Part shown: in pieces, positions 47,789-58,590 of the stretch
How the letters are laid out: each line of letters starts with the position of its first letter
How positions within the stretch are numbered: the stretch's first letter is position 1
Assembly (NCBI RefSeq): GCF_949987535.1
Contig: NC_080078.1
Span: forward strand, 47,208,207 to 47,272,206
Source: Balaenoptera acutorostrata
Lineage: Eukaryota; Chordata; Mammalia; Artiodactyla; Balaenopteridae
Direction: 5' to 3'
Length of the DNA: 64,000 nt
Notes under the pieces: generated by a model
The model's input: only the letters and a program-made list of their open reading frames with translations
Told to the model about the DNA's origin: nothing
The model's database searches: none
Position numbers and translations under genes: made by a program

Positions 47789-48316
47789 TGGCAGAATATG
47801 CCACCCCCAAATGTGCCACTTTGCCATAAGGATTATTTGGAGCTAGAGGCACTTAAAAAAAACCAAAACCAAACAACCAACCAAAAGAAAAAGAAAATCA
47901 GAGGCAGCAGAGCATTCTAATCTCCCCTTTTCTTCCTGAAAACAGGAAATAAAAACTCCCTTGTGAAAGATGCCCTCCCTCTACGGGGAGAAAAGAAACA
48001 TTCTTTGACAGGCAGTCAGAGCTGAGAGAATTCCATCCAAGCAGAGGCTGTTAAAATAATTCTTATCTTCCTTTAACCTCCGTGTATATTTCCGTTACTT
48101 TCCCATACTTGCCCCTCTTTGTTCAACCTGGTGTAAAAGTATTTAGGTTTTGCCACTTCTGTGGGCCTTTATTACCTTATGAGGGAGGGTTCCCATGACA
48201 CACAAAACTTACATAAATTTGATGCTTTTCTCCCGTTAATATGTCTTGTATCAGTTTAATTCCCAGGCCCCGCAGAAAAACCCTGACAGCAGAGGTAAAA
48301 TTGTGCGCCCCCTACA
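47789..48316 (+). mobile_element. Probable ERV1-type solo LTR
   Basis: Starts TGGCAGAATATGCCACCCCC and ends CGCCCCCTACA. Near the 3' part lie GTGGGCCTTTATTACCTTAT, AATTTGATGCTTTTCTCCCG with 'ttaatatgtcttgtatcagtttaattcc', an R-U5-like region common in gammaretrovirus-like LTRs. No matching target duplication was found at these ends, so boundaries are uncertain. There is no internal viral coding sequence. Confidence 0.5.
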
Positions 48317-48980
48317 GGGTGCTGCCCGCTGGTGCTCCTGTTTCTCAGGAGAAGCAAGGACCTGGTTCCAGGGTGCCAGAGGGTGGAAGCTGGAAACAAC
48401 TGCCACGGCCAGGGGGAAGGGCCCCGTGGGCGTGTCAACAGGAGCAGGAAACAAACGGGAAGAAGCACAAACACTGACAGGATGTGTGCCCTGCACCCTC
48501 CTCCTGCCCTGTTGCCTTCCTTGCACATGCTGCTAAGGTGTTAGTCCCTCCAGACTGAGACCAAAGAAGCATCCACCCAAACGGCCGGTCCGTCGCAGAA
48601 GCAAAATTGAAAAAGAGCCCATTTCGTCAGATTTGGTTCCATATTCCTAATACCAATCCAGCTGGGCAATATTGAAAACTGCATTTTTCATTTGGGACAA
48701 GAGACTATTTTCCACGAAGGCATTTACAGCATAGCACCCTTGCAGCTTAGAAGTAGGAATGCCATTTCCAACACTGCCCAGATGCATAGTGACGACCGTG
48801 TCACACTGCCCCCTGGCCAAAAGCAAACATTAGATGCTATCGTCAGACACCATCTCCTGTAAGACTTGGTCATGTCAGAAGCGCGACGAGGTGAAGAAAT
48901 GTGCACCTTACATTCCATGAGGGGAGATATATTTTCATAACCAGATAACCCTCCTTAACGGCAGGGTTCATGACTTTTTC
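48317..48980. other. Intron with no recognised element
   Basis: Comparatively GC-rich to about 48540. Several overlapping short frames exist on both strands and none resembles a protein I know. Confidence 0.45.
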
Positions 48981-49018
48981 ACATATATATATATTTTTTT
49001 CTTCTTCTTCTTCTTCTT
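48981..49018. repeat. (AT)n then (CTT)6 microsatellite
   Basis: ACATATATATATATTTTTTT followed by six CTT units. Confidence 0.9.
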
Positions 49019-49204
49019 GATCTCAGTAGCACGGTATGCAGACTCACAACCAGTGTGTTGAATTGAAAGCATTTTTTGAGTAAAGGAGAGGCAAAATACA
49101 AAATGAATCATACAGGAAGAAGTAATGCAAGCTACCCTGTAATATTTGCATGACTTGCAACATCACTATCTCCTTCTGATTTTGAGGTACGCACAGTAGT
49201 AGAA

Positions 49205-49315
49205 TGGTGCATCCCATTTTAAAGCTGAGGAAACTGAGACTCAGAGACATTAATGATGTTCCTGAGAACATATGACCAATAAACTGTAGACTCGGTCCTG
49301 GAAAGTGGTGACGGT
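49205..49315 (-). repeat. MIR SINE
   Basis: CATCCCATTTTAAAGCTGAG, GAAACTGAGACTCAGAGACA, TTAATGATGTTCCTGAGAAC and 'atatgaccaataaactgtag' follow the MIR complement. Confidence 0.85.
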
Positions 49316-49799
49316 GAGCTCTGACCATGGGACTGGTACTACCAGATACTCCAGCGTGGCCAGAACAGCACGTGTGTGCACACAGGAGAATGTCACAGAC
49401 TATTAAGAACCTGAACATTTTCAAAACGGAGGCAAGAGAACAAAAAGAAAATGCGTACAGTGGTTAAGATTGATAACAGAGGTATTGCTTTGTTTTGCAT
49501 CTTTGATTTACAGAAATAAAGAACAAGTAAAATACTCAGAAAGGGAAGTGTTTGTTTTTTGTTATGGGCTTGAGTGAAACCTCTGTGCTCAATTTACACA
49601 ATAGCTTTGAGAAAGAGAAAATACATGCATAGGAAGGAAAATTCTCCTTCAAAGAATTTTTTTTTTTTTATCGAGGTTGCAAGTCAAATAATTCTAAAGT
49701 CAATAAAGGGAAAAAACAGTTACTGATCTTCAGTTTTACTCCCCTATACAATCAATGATTACAGTTCTGTATGTGTGTTTCACAGTCTTCTCTTTGTGT
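49316..49799. other. Intron with no recognised element
   Basis: A T13 run near 49660; nothing else recognised. Confidence 0.45.
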
Positions 49800-50470
49800 T
49801 TGTTTCAAGTTAAACTTGTAAATATATAATGGACATCCTTCCATATAAATATGTATGGCTATGACTCATCATTTTATCTCTTTCATAAAAACCCATATTA
49901 CGTGTGCCCCGTAATTTATGAAATCATATTGCTACTCAGGAATTCAGATTGTTTCTAGATGTTTACCACTACTAACAAACAAAGTTGCAATGGGAAGCCA
50001 CATACATGTATTCTTAAATGTTAATGTTTCTATTTCTGTAAGAAAGATTCCCCAAAGTGGGGTTACTGATTCCCCAAAGTGGGGTTACTGATTCAAAGGG
50101 ATATGCAAATTTTAAATTTTAGAAGCTAGAGTTAGATTACTTTCCAAAAATAGGTGATCAAAATTCACATTCCCATCTGCATTGTATGAAGTGCTAGTTT
50201 CTCCATACTTTAACCAGCACTCGTTGTTATCAATCTTTTTTTTTTTTTCTTTTGCCAGTCAAATGCATGGAAAATTTTGATTTTTGTTTTCCTGACAACT
50301 GTATATCCTTTCATATGCTTACTGGTTATTTATATTTCCTCTTTTATGACTATTTATGTATTTTGTCCATTTTTCTATAAGGTTGTTTACATTTTTTTCC
50401 TGAGACTTCTTTACATATTAGGATTTTAACACTCTGATGGCCAAGTATGCTGTCTTTTTCCAATTTAACA
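49800..50470 (-). mobile_element. Very old L1 3' region
   Basis: Complement of a L1ME-like 3' region: 'attcccatctgcattgtatg', 'tttctccatactttaaccagcac', 'tttgccagtcaaatgcatgg', 'cttacatattaggattttaac'. A 22-base unit is tandemly duplicated at 50046-50089 (GATTCCCCAAAGTGGGGTTA and two more bases). Confidence 0.65.
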
Positions 50471-51159
50471 TATTTTAGTCAAATCTAATGTCCATCCAAA
50501 ATCTTCCCACCCACATAATTATACAAGTATTATCTTAAAATTTAATGTAATCATTTTCTTTTTTAAAATGTACGTTATCAATCCATGTGTACTTTGTTTT
50601 TCTGCTTTGCTATGAGATAGACTTATTCCTCATGATTTATTATAGTTACATCAACTTAATTCATTAAATAAATTATTATTTTTCCACTGAGTTGAAATGC
50701 CACATTTGAACTCACATTAAGTTCCCAACTATACATAGATGCATTTATGAACCTTTACTCAGTGAGGGGAACGTTTTCATGCATTGAGACCACTTTAGAA
50801 CATTAATTAAAGGGAGCCGTGGAATAAGAAATGATGCTGTTTCTAGTGACCTGCTCTCAGCAATTGTGGACTTGTTTTAGAAAGTAGGTAAAAATCTAGA
50901 AGTTAGGGCCTTTAATTTTGGAATTATGAAACCCAGAGTAGGTTTTTAATAATGAAACATTTAGAGCAAACAATTAATGACAACAAACACTTCCCTGATA
51001 AATGGATCTTCATAATGGAAAGGGACTATTATATTGAACATTAGACATAAGCCAAAAGATTTTGGTTTTGTTTTTATTTTAACACTGTGGAAAGCCTTCC
51101 TCACAACTGGAAAAATATATATATACACACATAAAAGTTCTTTGGGTGGTAATTTTATA
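50471..51159. other. AT-rich intron, nothing recognised
   Basis: Strongly AT-rich; possibly more very old LINE sequence, but not assignable. Confidence 0.4.
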
Positions 51160-51700
51160 GCATTTGGGATAATCTAGGTTGCAAGTGATAAATAAACCAA
51201 GTCAAACTTGCTTGAACAAACAAGGAGATATATAGAGATATATATAGATATATATATAGATATATATATAGATATATAGATATATAGATATACTGACAAA
51301 ACTCAAAATTTCAAGAGTTGTCTCACTTCAGGAATAGCTTGATCCAGGTACCCATGTGATATAACCTGGACCTAAGCTGTCTCCATCTCTGGGATCTTCT
51401 TTCATCTATGTTGCCATCACTCTTGGGTTCAAATGACAGTAGAATGCCCACAGGCAACTACAAGTCTCCATTCTCACAGGTTCAATTGCAGTAGCGGAGT
51501 CTCTTTCTAGTAACTTCCCCAAACTACTCTAATGGAATCAATGATCATGTGCCCATGACTACAACAATTTCTGTAGCCAGAAGAGTCGAATCAATCTTTT
51601 AACAGACCTCTGTTACATGCCTATTTAGATGAGTCATTATGGCCAGTTCTAGGTTACAAACTACATCTTTGTGGCTGGAGATGGAAACCCATGAAAAGTA
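51160..51700. repeat. Old interspersed repeat split by a (TATAGA)n microsatellite
   Basis: 'ggttgcaagtgataaataaacc', CAAACTTGCTTGAACAAACA, CTTCAGGAATAGCTTGATCC and TCAATGATCATGTGCCCATG follow an old mammal-wide repeat I cannot name. The expanded GATATATAGATATA run at 51222-51294 probably grew inside it. Confidence 0.45.
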
Positions 51701-53529
51701 TTTAAACTGAGGGTAGAGGTGTGGCCTCAAAAGTAAAATTTAGAGTATTGCTATGTTTTATTTGAAGAAATAAGAAGGTGAAATACTGAGAAACTGAAAC
51801 ACAGATATCAAGCATAGGGATCATCTTTGTATCCTAATAATCAGGTAAGAATCTCACTATCTATAGACTCCCAGGAGAGGGAAACTGTCTAGAAAAAGAT
51901 CAAGAAGTGACTAGGTCACCTGAGATCTGAAGGTCCTAATTCACTTCATACTCCACTTCCTGTTCCCCTTGCCAGCTTCTTACATAGATTTTGGAAACTC
52001 GGCAGGCAGCTGTAATCCTTCAGTAAGATTAGAGAATCAAGACTGAAAGTGTCATAGGTAACTATTAGATAATGATCAGGATGGCGAGAATTTAGCGTTA
52101 TTGGAAAGATCAAGGAAACTTCTATAAAAAGATAGTGAGGTGGAGGTGTGGGGGAAGGCTCCCATTTATACGGCAGGTGTTAAGAAGCAGCTTCAGACGT
52201 TGAATATATGCAGCACAGAGCACCTAGCCCCTCTCTTCTGCTTTAACCTTCCTCCAAACGAGCACCCATAATAACACTGAAATGGGGTGAGCAGGAGGGC
52301 TGCACCGTAGATATGAGAGATTCGGGCAGTGATAGCAGTGATAATGTGAAGACAGTAATGAAAAATACATTGCAGATAAGAGAGTTTATTCTCTCTGTAC
52401 AAATTTTCATCACTGAAAACAATGAAGTCAAGCTTCCCAGCTCTAAATATTAGCCATGTGTTTTGAGAGGCTGTACCCTCAAGAAATGATTCTTCTTTGT
52501 TTTCTTCAGATCTACAAATTGCCTACAGATACTATTTCTTCCTCCATCCTTCCAGTCGAGGAGGCCCTGGCAGCTCCAGGAACCTCCTGGAACATCTAGA
52601 CTTGGCTGTAAGCTGGAACTTTCACTTGCCCTTCGAGATTATGGCAAGAAGACCTGGGACCTCTGCCAAAGGACTTAGGACTCTGACGCTCACACAGCGC
52701 ACAGTGCTGAGGGGCCGAAATGGAAGGGCCAGGAGCTGGTGATGAGGCACTTCTCACGGGCCCAAAGCTACCCTCCTTCATCCTGGCCCAGATTGGCCAA
52801 GTCCGGAAGAATCCCTTGTACATAATGAGGTGGGCACTCAGGAAATACTTGTTGAACTCTGAAAGAACTAAATGAATATTATCAATGTCAATCATGTGTA
52901 GCATTTATTTAGTGGATATCTATTGAGTAAATGACACAATTATTTTTCACAACTCATCCCCTTTATCTCTCCTGAAGAATTTAGTGTTTATACACTTAGT
53001 ATCGTTCTCTGATTCAGTGCTAAACACTATGTAAGAACATTGTCTTTAACAGGTATGCTCACCTAGGATATATCTCAGTTCTAAACTGACATTTTCATCA
53101 CTGATAATGACTTCTGGTTTATATTGCAGCAGCTTCATGAAAGTCAAGTTACCTTCCCTAGAGAATGCAAACATCTTCCTGAGTTTGACCATAAAAATGA
53201 GGCTAAGGTCTAATTATTACTGGGAACTTTCTTTAAAAAAGAGGGAAGAGTACATTTCCTTTTTATGAGTTCTTATATGATTTATCTGAATGGTGTGGTC
53301 ATCCTTGATCTACAAGAGAATGGTTTCTGAAAACATGTGGATTCTTTATTATCCAAAATGTCTTTGGAAATGCTCAGAACAGTTTGAAACCAAGCCCTGT
53401 GTGGAAGGATTCAGCAATTATCCCAAATTTCCTTTTACTAGTGGAAATAATTGGAAAACTGTAACTCGAGAACAGAGTTTAGAAAACAGAATTAAATAAT
53501 ATCTATTAGTTATTATGGAAGGGTTCTCT
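51701..53529. other. Intron with no firmly recognised element
   Basis: A short L2-tail-like string (GGTGGGCACTCAGGAAATAC, 'ttgttgaactctgaaag') at about 52829-52868. Otherwise nothing assignable. Confidence 0.4.
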
Positions 53530-53700
53530 GTGAATCAGATGTGGCACTGAGCACTTATGCATGTTTTTTCACTTAGTGTGCAAAGCAGCTCTGTTAGGTT
53601 AAATTATATTATCTCCATTTTACAGAGGAGGGGAAACCATAGCTCATAGAGATAAAATAATTAGAGCAAGAGATAGGATGTAAATCCCAGTCTAAGCAAC
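53530..53700 (-). repeat. MIR SINE
   Basis: AGATGTGGCACTGAGCACTTA, TTATATTATCTCCATTTTACAGAGGAGGGG, AAACCATAGCTCATAGAGAT and 'ggatgtaaatcccagtctaag' follow the MIR complement. Confidence 0.85.
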
Positions 53701-53978
53701 TTCAAAGGCCTGAATCATCACAGGACATCAGGCACCTCCCAGGGATATGAAACTTATTAGTTGTGACTAAAGCATGTCTTCAAATGGCCAAATAACTCAG
53801 AGCATTAGCCATACAACAGGGAAAGAGCCACAAGAGATTTCAACAACCAAAGACAGAAGAGTTTGGTAACATATTCTTCCCTCATCTTTAAGAAAGTCAA
53901 GTCATATTCTGGCTTGTGGTCATCATGGTTAGTACCAGAGTAAAGCAAAGATAAAACTGCATTTCAAAGAAGTGAATG

Positions 53979-54357
53979 GGGACTTCCGTGGTGGCTCAGT
54001 GGTTAAGAATCCACCTACCAATGCAGGGGACATGGGTTTGAGTCCTGGTCTGGGAAGATCCCACATGCCCCAGAGCAACTAAGCCCGTGTGCCACAACTA
54101 CTGAGTCTGCACTCTAGAGTCCGCGAGCCACAACTACTGAAGCCCGCATGCCCTAGGGCCTGTGTGCCGCAACTATTGAGCCCACGTGCTGCAACTACTA
54201 AAGCTCACGTGCCTAGAGCCCGTGCTCCACAACAAGAGAAGCCACCGCAATGAGAAACCCGTGCACTGCAATGAAGAGTAGTTCCTGCCCGCCACAACTA
54301 GAGAAAGCCTATATGCAGCAACAAAGACCCAACGTAGCCAAAAAAAAAAAAAAAAAA
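53979..54357 (+). mobile_element. CHR-type tRNA-Glu SINE
   Basis: GGGACTTCCGTGGTGGCTCA start, GGTTAAGAATC and GGTTTGAGTCC boxes, a body with 'ccacaactactga' repeats and an A18 tail. The target duplication AGTGAATGGG is perfect at 53971-53980 and 54358-54367. At about 379 bases it is the longest of the four SINE copies. Confidence 0.97.
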
Positions 54358-54367
54358 AGTGAATGGG

Positions 54368-55001
54368 ACTGCTTATTCTCCAAACAGGCAAATCCAGGTG
54401 CTTTGTATTTTCACCTGAAATATTTCATTTATTCTGTCTCATGGGACTCAACTCCATGAAACAAATTTGTAGCTTTGCAAGATTGCACCTGATTATACAC
54501 ATAGCTGCCAGAAGGAATAAGGAGATAATGGTCAAATTGGTACGGTCAAGTTGGACAACAAAAGGTTTTATGGACTTGCCATATCTATCATTACACAGTT
54601 TTAGCTTCTCAAAATAGAAACATCTCAGACGCAGAATAGTCAAGACCAGAAATCCTTGTCAAATTCTAAATCCTCTAATAACATCAAAAGAAATAGAAAA
54701 ATTAATTTGAGGACTGGAATTTCAGGCTCTACTGTATACAGTAAATACAAGACAATCATAATCATTTTAATTAATCCTTATATCTAGCCCAGAGGATGTT
54801 CAAAAGTCAGATGTCTTTTTAAAGAAATAAAAAAATGAATTTCATTCCCCTTCCACAACTCCAGTCTTCACAGGTGCCAGCCTGTCTGCCCAAGATCAGA
54901 CAAAGTGAAGTGATATGAGGTCAGTTGCCCACTGTAAAAACTAAGCTCAAATAAAACTATGACACCTGTGAAAGGGTAAGCAAACTTCACTTCCACCAGC
55001 T
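54368..55001. other. Intron with no recognised element
   Basis: Nothing assignable. Confidence 0.45.
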
Positions 55002-55190
55002 CATTGGATCTCAGCCCTGGCTAAACATTAGAACCCCCCAGGAGACTAAATAAATCCTGATGCCCAGGTCACACCCAAGACCAATGACATCAGAATGTCC
55101 AGGGATAGGACACAGGCATTGGTATTTTTCTAATTTATTTAGTTAGCTTCCCAGGTGATTCCAAAAGGCAGCCATGATTGAAAACCACTG
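55002..55190 (-). mobile_element. MER5A (hAT-Charlie non-autonomous DNA transposon)
   Basis: Ends resemble the MER5A terminal repeat (CATTGGATCTCAGCCCTGGC at the left, TTGAAAACCACTG at the right). Inside are AATCCTGATGCCCAGGTCAC, ACCCAAGACCAATGACATCA, GGCATTGGTATTTTTCTAAT and TCCCAGGTGATTCCAAAAGG. Nearly full length. The orientation is recalled from the consensus and may be reversed. Confidence 0.85.
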
Positions 55191-56774
55191 CATTAGGGAA
55201 AATGGCAGAAGGAGAGACCAGTATCAGATCTTCCTCTGGGGCTGCTTCTAGGCTCCATGAAAGTTAGCTGAACTTGGTGGTAAGAATCAGCGTCTTTGCC
55301 TAAAGATTCACTTCAGGCCAACCTGAGTTTACCTACCAGATGCAAAAACCACATACCTGACCTCGAGGAGCTTGTACTCAGTTATAGAATGTGATTTGTA
55401 ACCACCAATAACTGATCATGACCAAAAGCGATGAGGGCAGTCATATTTGTGTCCCCAAACAGCAAACCACAGTGGGGATACAAAGGAAAGACACATTCCT
55501 GGGGAAGATGGTCAGCAGAAGAGCTATCTAACCACGTTCGTGGAAGAGACAGTGTCTAGAGAAAGGTGCTCCCAGGGCAGGAACTGTGTAAGCAAAGCCC
55601 CAGAAGTGCAGAAGCAGGAGACACATTTTAGGAAGAGGTAGAGCATGAGTGATGTCAGAAGAGTTGCATTGGGTCGTTCAAGAAGATTGCTTTCTGTCTC
55701 AGATGCCCAAACAGTTCTGTGATTCCCAGTATTTGCCTCTAGGATTCCAGTTGCCCGGCAATTACTGTCAGACACCACAATGATCACTTAACACACGTCC
55801 TTCCCCAAAAGGGAATGGTTAAAATCACATTTTTGTAGAAACTCCCTGCTGCACAGAACCTGATGAGGTCACAGAGCTATCCCTCAGGCCTGTCTAGGTC
55901 TTTATTAATCTCATAAAAGAGAGATTTCACAAAGCAGGAAGCTCATTTTTAGTTTACAGATTTAAGAAGGGAGCCTGTCTGACTGGTGAAAATGTCAAGT
56001 CAACTCCCATCTTCAAAAATAAGCTGAAATGAGAGGGCAGAGGCATCTAGAAGGTTGTAACCCACCTTGGAAAACTGAGCAGAGGCTACAATAGAATGAA
56101 AACCTGATAATGAAAGTGAATCTGTGGTACAAGCTTAAGTAGTTAATTTATTCTTCAAAATGTGCATCACATTTTACAACTATAATTTCATAGGCTGACC
56201 TTTATGAAAAGCTTTTGATAGGCCTGACAGTTATTTGCTCAAAGCTATATGATATTTCACAAGCAGAATTTTTAAATATAAACTCATCAGTATTTTGGGT
56301 AAGGATGGCTTTGTGCGTTTTATAGTAAGTGCAGTCACCCAAGGGTATGTACATAAATCACACATCTGAAGGGCTTTGATGGCTTCATTTATCACTTGTT
56401 GAATGTTCTGGGTTGCTCAGATGCTAAAGATACTTTTATTCCTGCCCCTGATTAGCTATACCCAATAAAACAGTGACAACTTATTAATCAGTCTCCAGAA
56501 TCACTGGACAAGCTGCCACCAACTAGAATTTTCATTAAATCAGATGACAGAAGGGGGACCAATATGTACATTCATTATCCACATAATCGCTGGTTTGAAA
56601 AAAGTGCTGAGTATTCTACTGTTTTTCTATTAAATGGGCCCATTGGTGACTGGTGAAATATTCCTCTACTACCAGAAAGCTGAGGGTCTACGAAAATGCA
56701 GAGGAAGAAAGCCCCTAAACACCATAAGGATGGAATTCTTGCTGTTGGTTAAGTGAGGGCAATCTGAAGCTAGG
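55191..56774. other. Intron with no firmly recognised element
   Basis: The 55410-55640 part has a faint resemblance to reversed L2 ('cagggcaggaactgtgtaagcaaagccccagaag'). The rest is AT-rich and unassigned. Confidence 0.4.
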
Positions 56775-56975
56775 ATCCCTGGGTTTAGTTACTGTTTTGA
56801 CATTGGTGGTCTCTGCATGACCTTGAACCAGTAGCTTAGGTGTTCTGAGTTTCCTCATCGATAAGAGTAACAGCACTTATCCCACAGATTGTTTTGGGCA
56901 TGAAATGGATTAATATACATAGAACAACTGATCCACTACCAGGCAGAAGGCCCAAGGTACGTGCTCAGGAAGTAG
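56775..56975 (+). repeat. MIR SINE
   Basis: GCATGACCTTGAACCAGTAG, CTGAGTTTCCTCATCGATAA, CACTTATCCCACAGATTGTT, GGGCATGAAATGGATTAATA and 'aaggtacgtgctcaggaag' follow MIR across its core and 3' part. Confidence 0.8.
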
Positions 56976-57104
56976 CCACCAACGCTGTTAATAATCAATT
57001 CTTTTCCATGACAGGTCATCTCCATAGCTCAAAGCATTTCTTTGTAGTACTGGGACCTCAATTTGAAATGTTGGGCTGCTTCCCATGAAATGGAAAAGGG
57101 AAAT

Positions 57105-57240
57105 CTTAAAAATATATATGAAAAATATATATATGCATATGTGTATATAACTACATATATACATATATATCTGTGCTTGTGTATATATGTACAAATATAC
57201 ATAGCATGTATATAAATACATACACACACCATCATGTCTG
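57105..57240. repeat. (TA/TG)n-rich microsatellite
   Basis: AAAATATATATGAAAAATAT, CATATGTGTATATAACTACA and a closing ATACATACACACACC; almost entirely alternating purine-pyrimidine. Confidence 0.9.
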
Positions 57241-57967
57241 ATGGATAAATAAGACTTAAAAGGAGAGAGAAGATCTTCATAACAACTCATGGATTTTCCT
57301 AACTTAGAAACATTTAGAAAAATGTTGTTGCCCTGCAACTAACAGTGACATAATAAATGTGTGTGTGTGTGCACACTGTATGTTGAAGGAAAAGGAGATA
57401 ACATTTGTTAGGGAGAAAGGATGGAGAGGACAGTGTTAGGGCAGTATGTAAGGAAGAAAGAGAGTAATTTAGGTAACTTGAAAACTTTGGCAAAAGGCTT
57501 ACAACCTGCAGCTAAGAATGCTCTAATGCTTTAAAAACTATTAACCTAATACTGTTCGGTTCTTACTAAAGATACAACTGAACAAACATATGATAATTAA
57601 AACACACAAAAATGATTAAAAGTCTTTGGTCATAACTGTGTGTCAACTGAAAGCCTCATCTAAAGCTCATAGCCTGTATTGGCAATTGGCTAGGGACACA
57701 TTTTCCCAATATTCATTGTCTAAGCAGAGTAATGACCTGGTGCATAAAGCTGAGATTATGCAGAAGATACAGGTCAATGTTAGAATAGTCAATGGTTGCA
57801 GGTCTAATATCCAGATTCCAGAACAACTGTCAGAGTTGCATATGGATTTCCCAACCTTGGGTCTTCAAGACCCTCAGCTGATGAGATAACTAGAGAGGCT
57901 GTAATATAACAAGGAAAGGAGAATTTGGATTCTTCAGACCAAATGCTTGCTGGACAGACTTGAGGAC
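57241..57967. other. Intron with no recognised element
   Basis: A short TG run at 57359-57370. Nothing else recognised. Confidence 0.45.
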
Positions 57968-58251
57968 TTTTTTTTTTTTTTTTTGCATTTTTGCATTTTT
58001 TTTTTTTATATAGCAGGTCCTTGTTAGTTATCCATTTTATACACATCAGTGTATACATGTCAATCCCAATCTCCCAATTCATCACACCACCACCAACACC
58101 CCCCCACCGCTTTCCCCCCTTGGTGTCCATACGTTTGTTCTCTCCATCTGTGTCTCAAATTCTGCCCTGCAAACTGGTTCATCTCTACGATTTTTCTAGG
58201 TTCCACATATATGCGTTAATATATGATATTTCTTTTTCTCTTTCTGACTTT
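57968..58251 (-). mobile_element. Recent L1 3' end (5'-truncated)
   Basis: Poly-T broken by GCATTTTTGCATT, then ATATAGCAGGTCCTTGTTAG, TTATACACATCAGTGTATAC, 'caatcccaatctcccaattc' and TTCCACATATATGCGTTAAT to TTTCTGACTT: the complement of the cetartiodactyl L1 3' UTR with a C-rich segment. A clear target duplication was not resolved. Confidence 0.9.
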
Positions 58252-58394
58252 GATGAAGGTGCATTATACTTTGTATAATCATAGATACTGCATCCTAAAC
58301 CATGGCCCTTTTTAGAACAGAAGGATGTTTCTCTGAGCACTGCCCTTTAACATGGAGAACTAAGGATTGCATTCATGTGCACCTCTGAAGAATA

Positions 58395-58590
58395 AGGCTG
58401 AGTTTTTATCTCACCGCTGACCTTTTCTAAGTTAGTTACCTAACCTCTCAGAGTCTCAGATCTCTCATCTGTATAATGGGGATAACTGTACTGATCTATC
58501 AAGATTGTTGTGAGGATTAGAAGTGACACATAATATGTCAGGCACAATTATAGGTATCCAAGAGATAGTAGCCAATATTATTAACTTAAA
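58395..58590 (+). repeat. MIR SINE
   Basis: TAAGTTAGTTACCTAACCTCTCAGAGTCTCAG, ATCTCTCATCTGTATAATGG, GGATAACTGTACTGATCTAT and GATTGTTGTGAGGATTAGAAG are close to MIR. Confidence 0.9.

Noticed and set aside
48251..48544. Several overlapping frames of 70-96 codons on both strands
   Set aside because: They arise from a GC-rich stretch with few stop codons; all frames are equally open and none looks like a protein.
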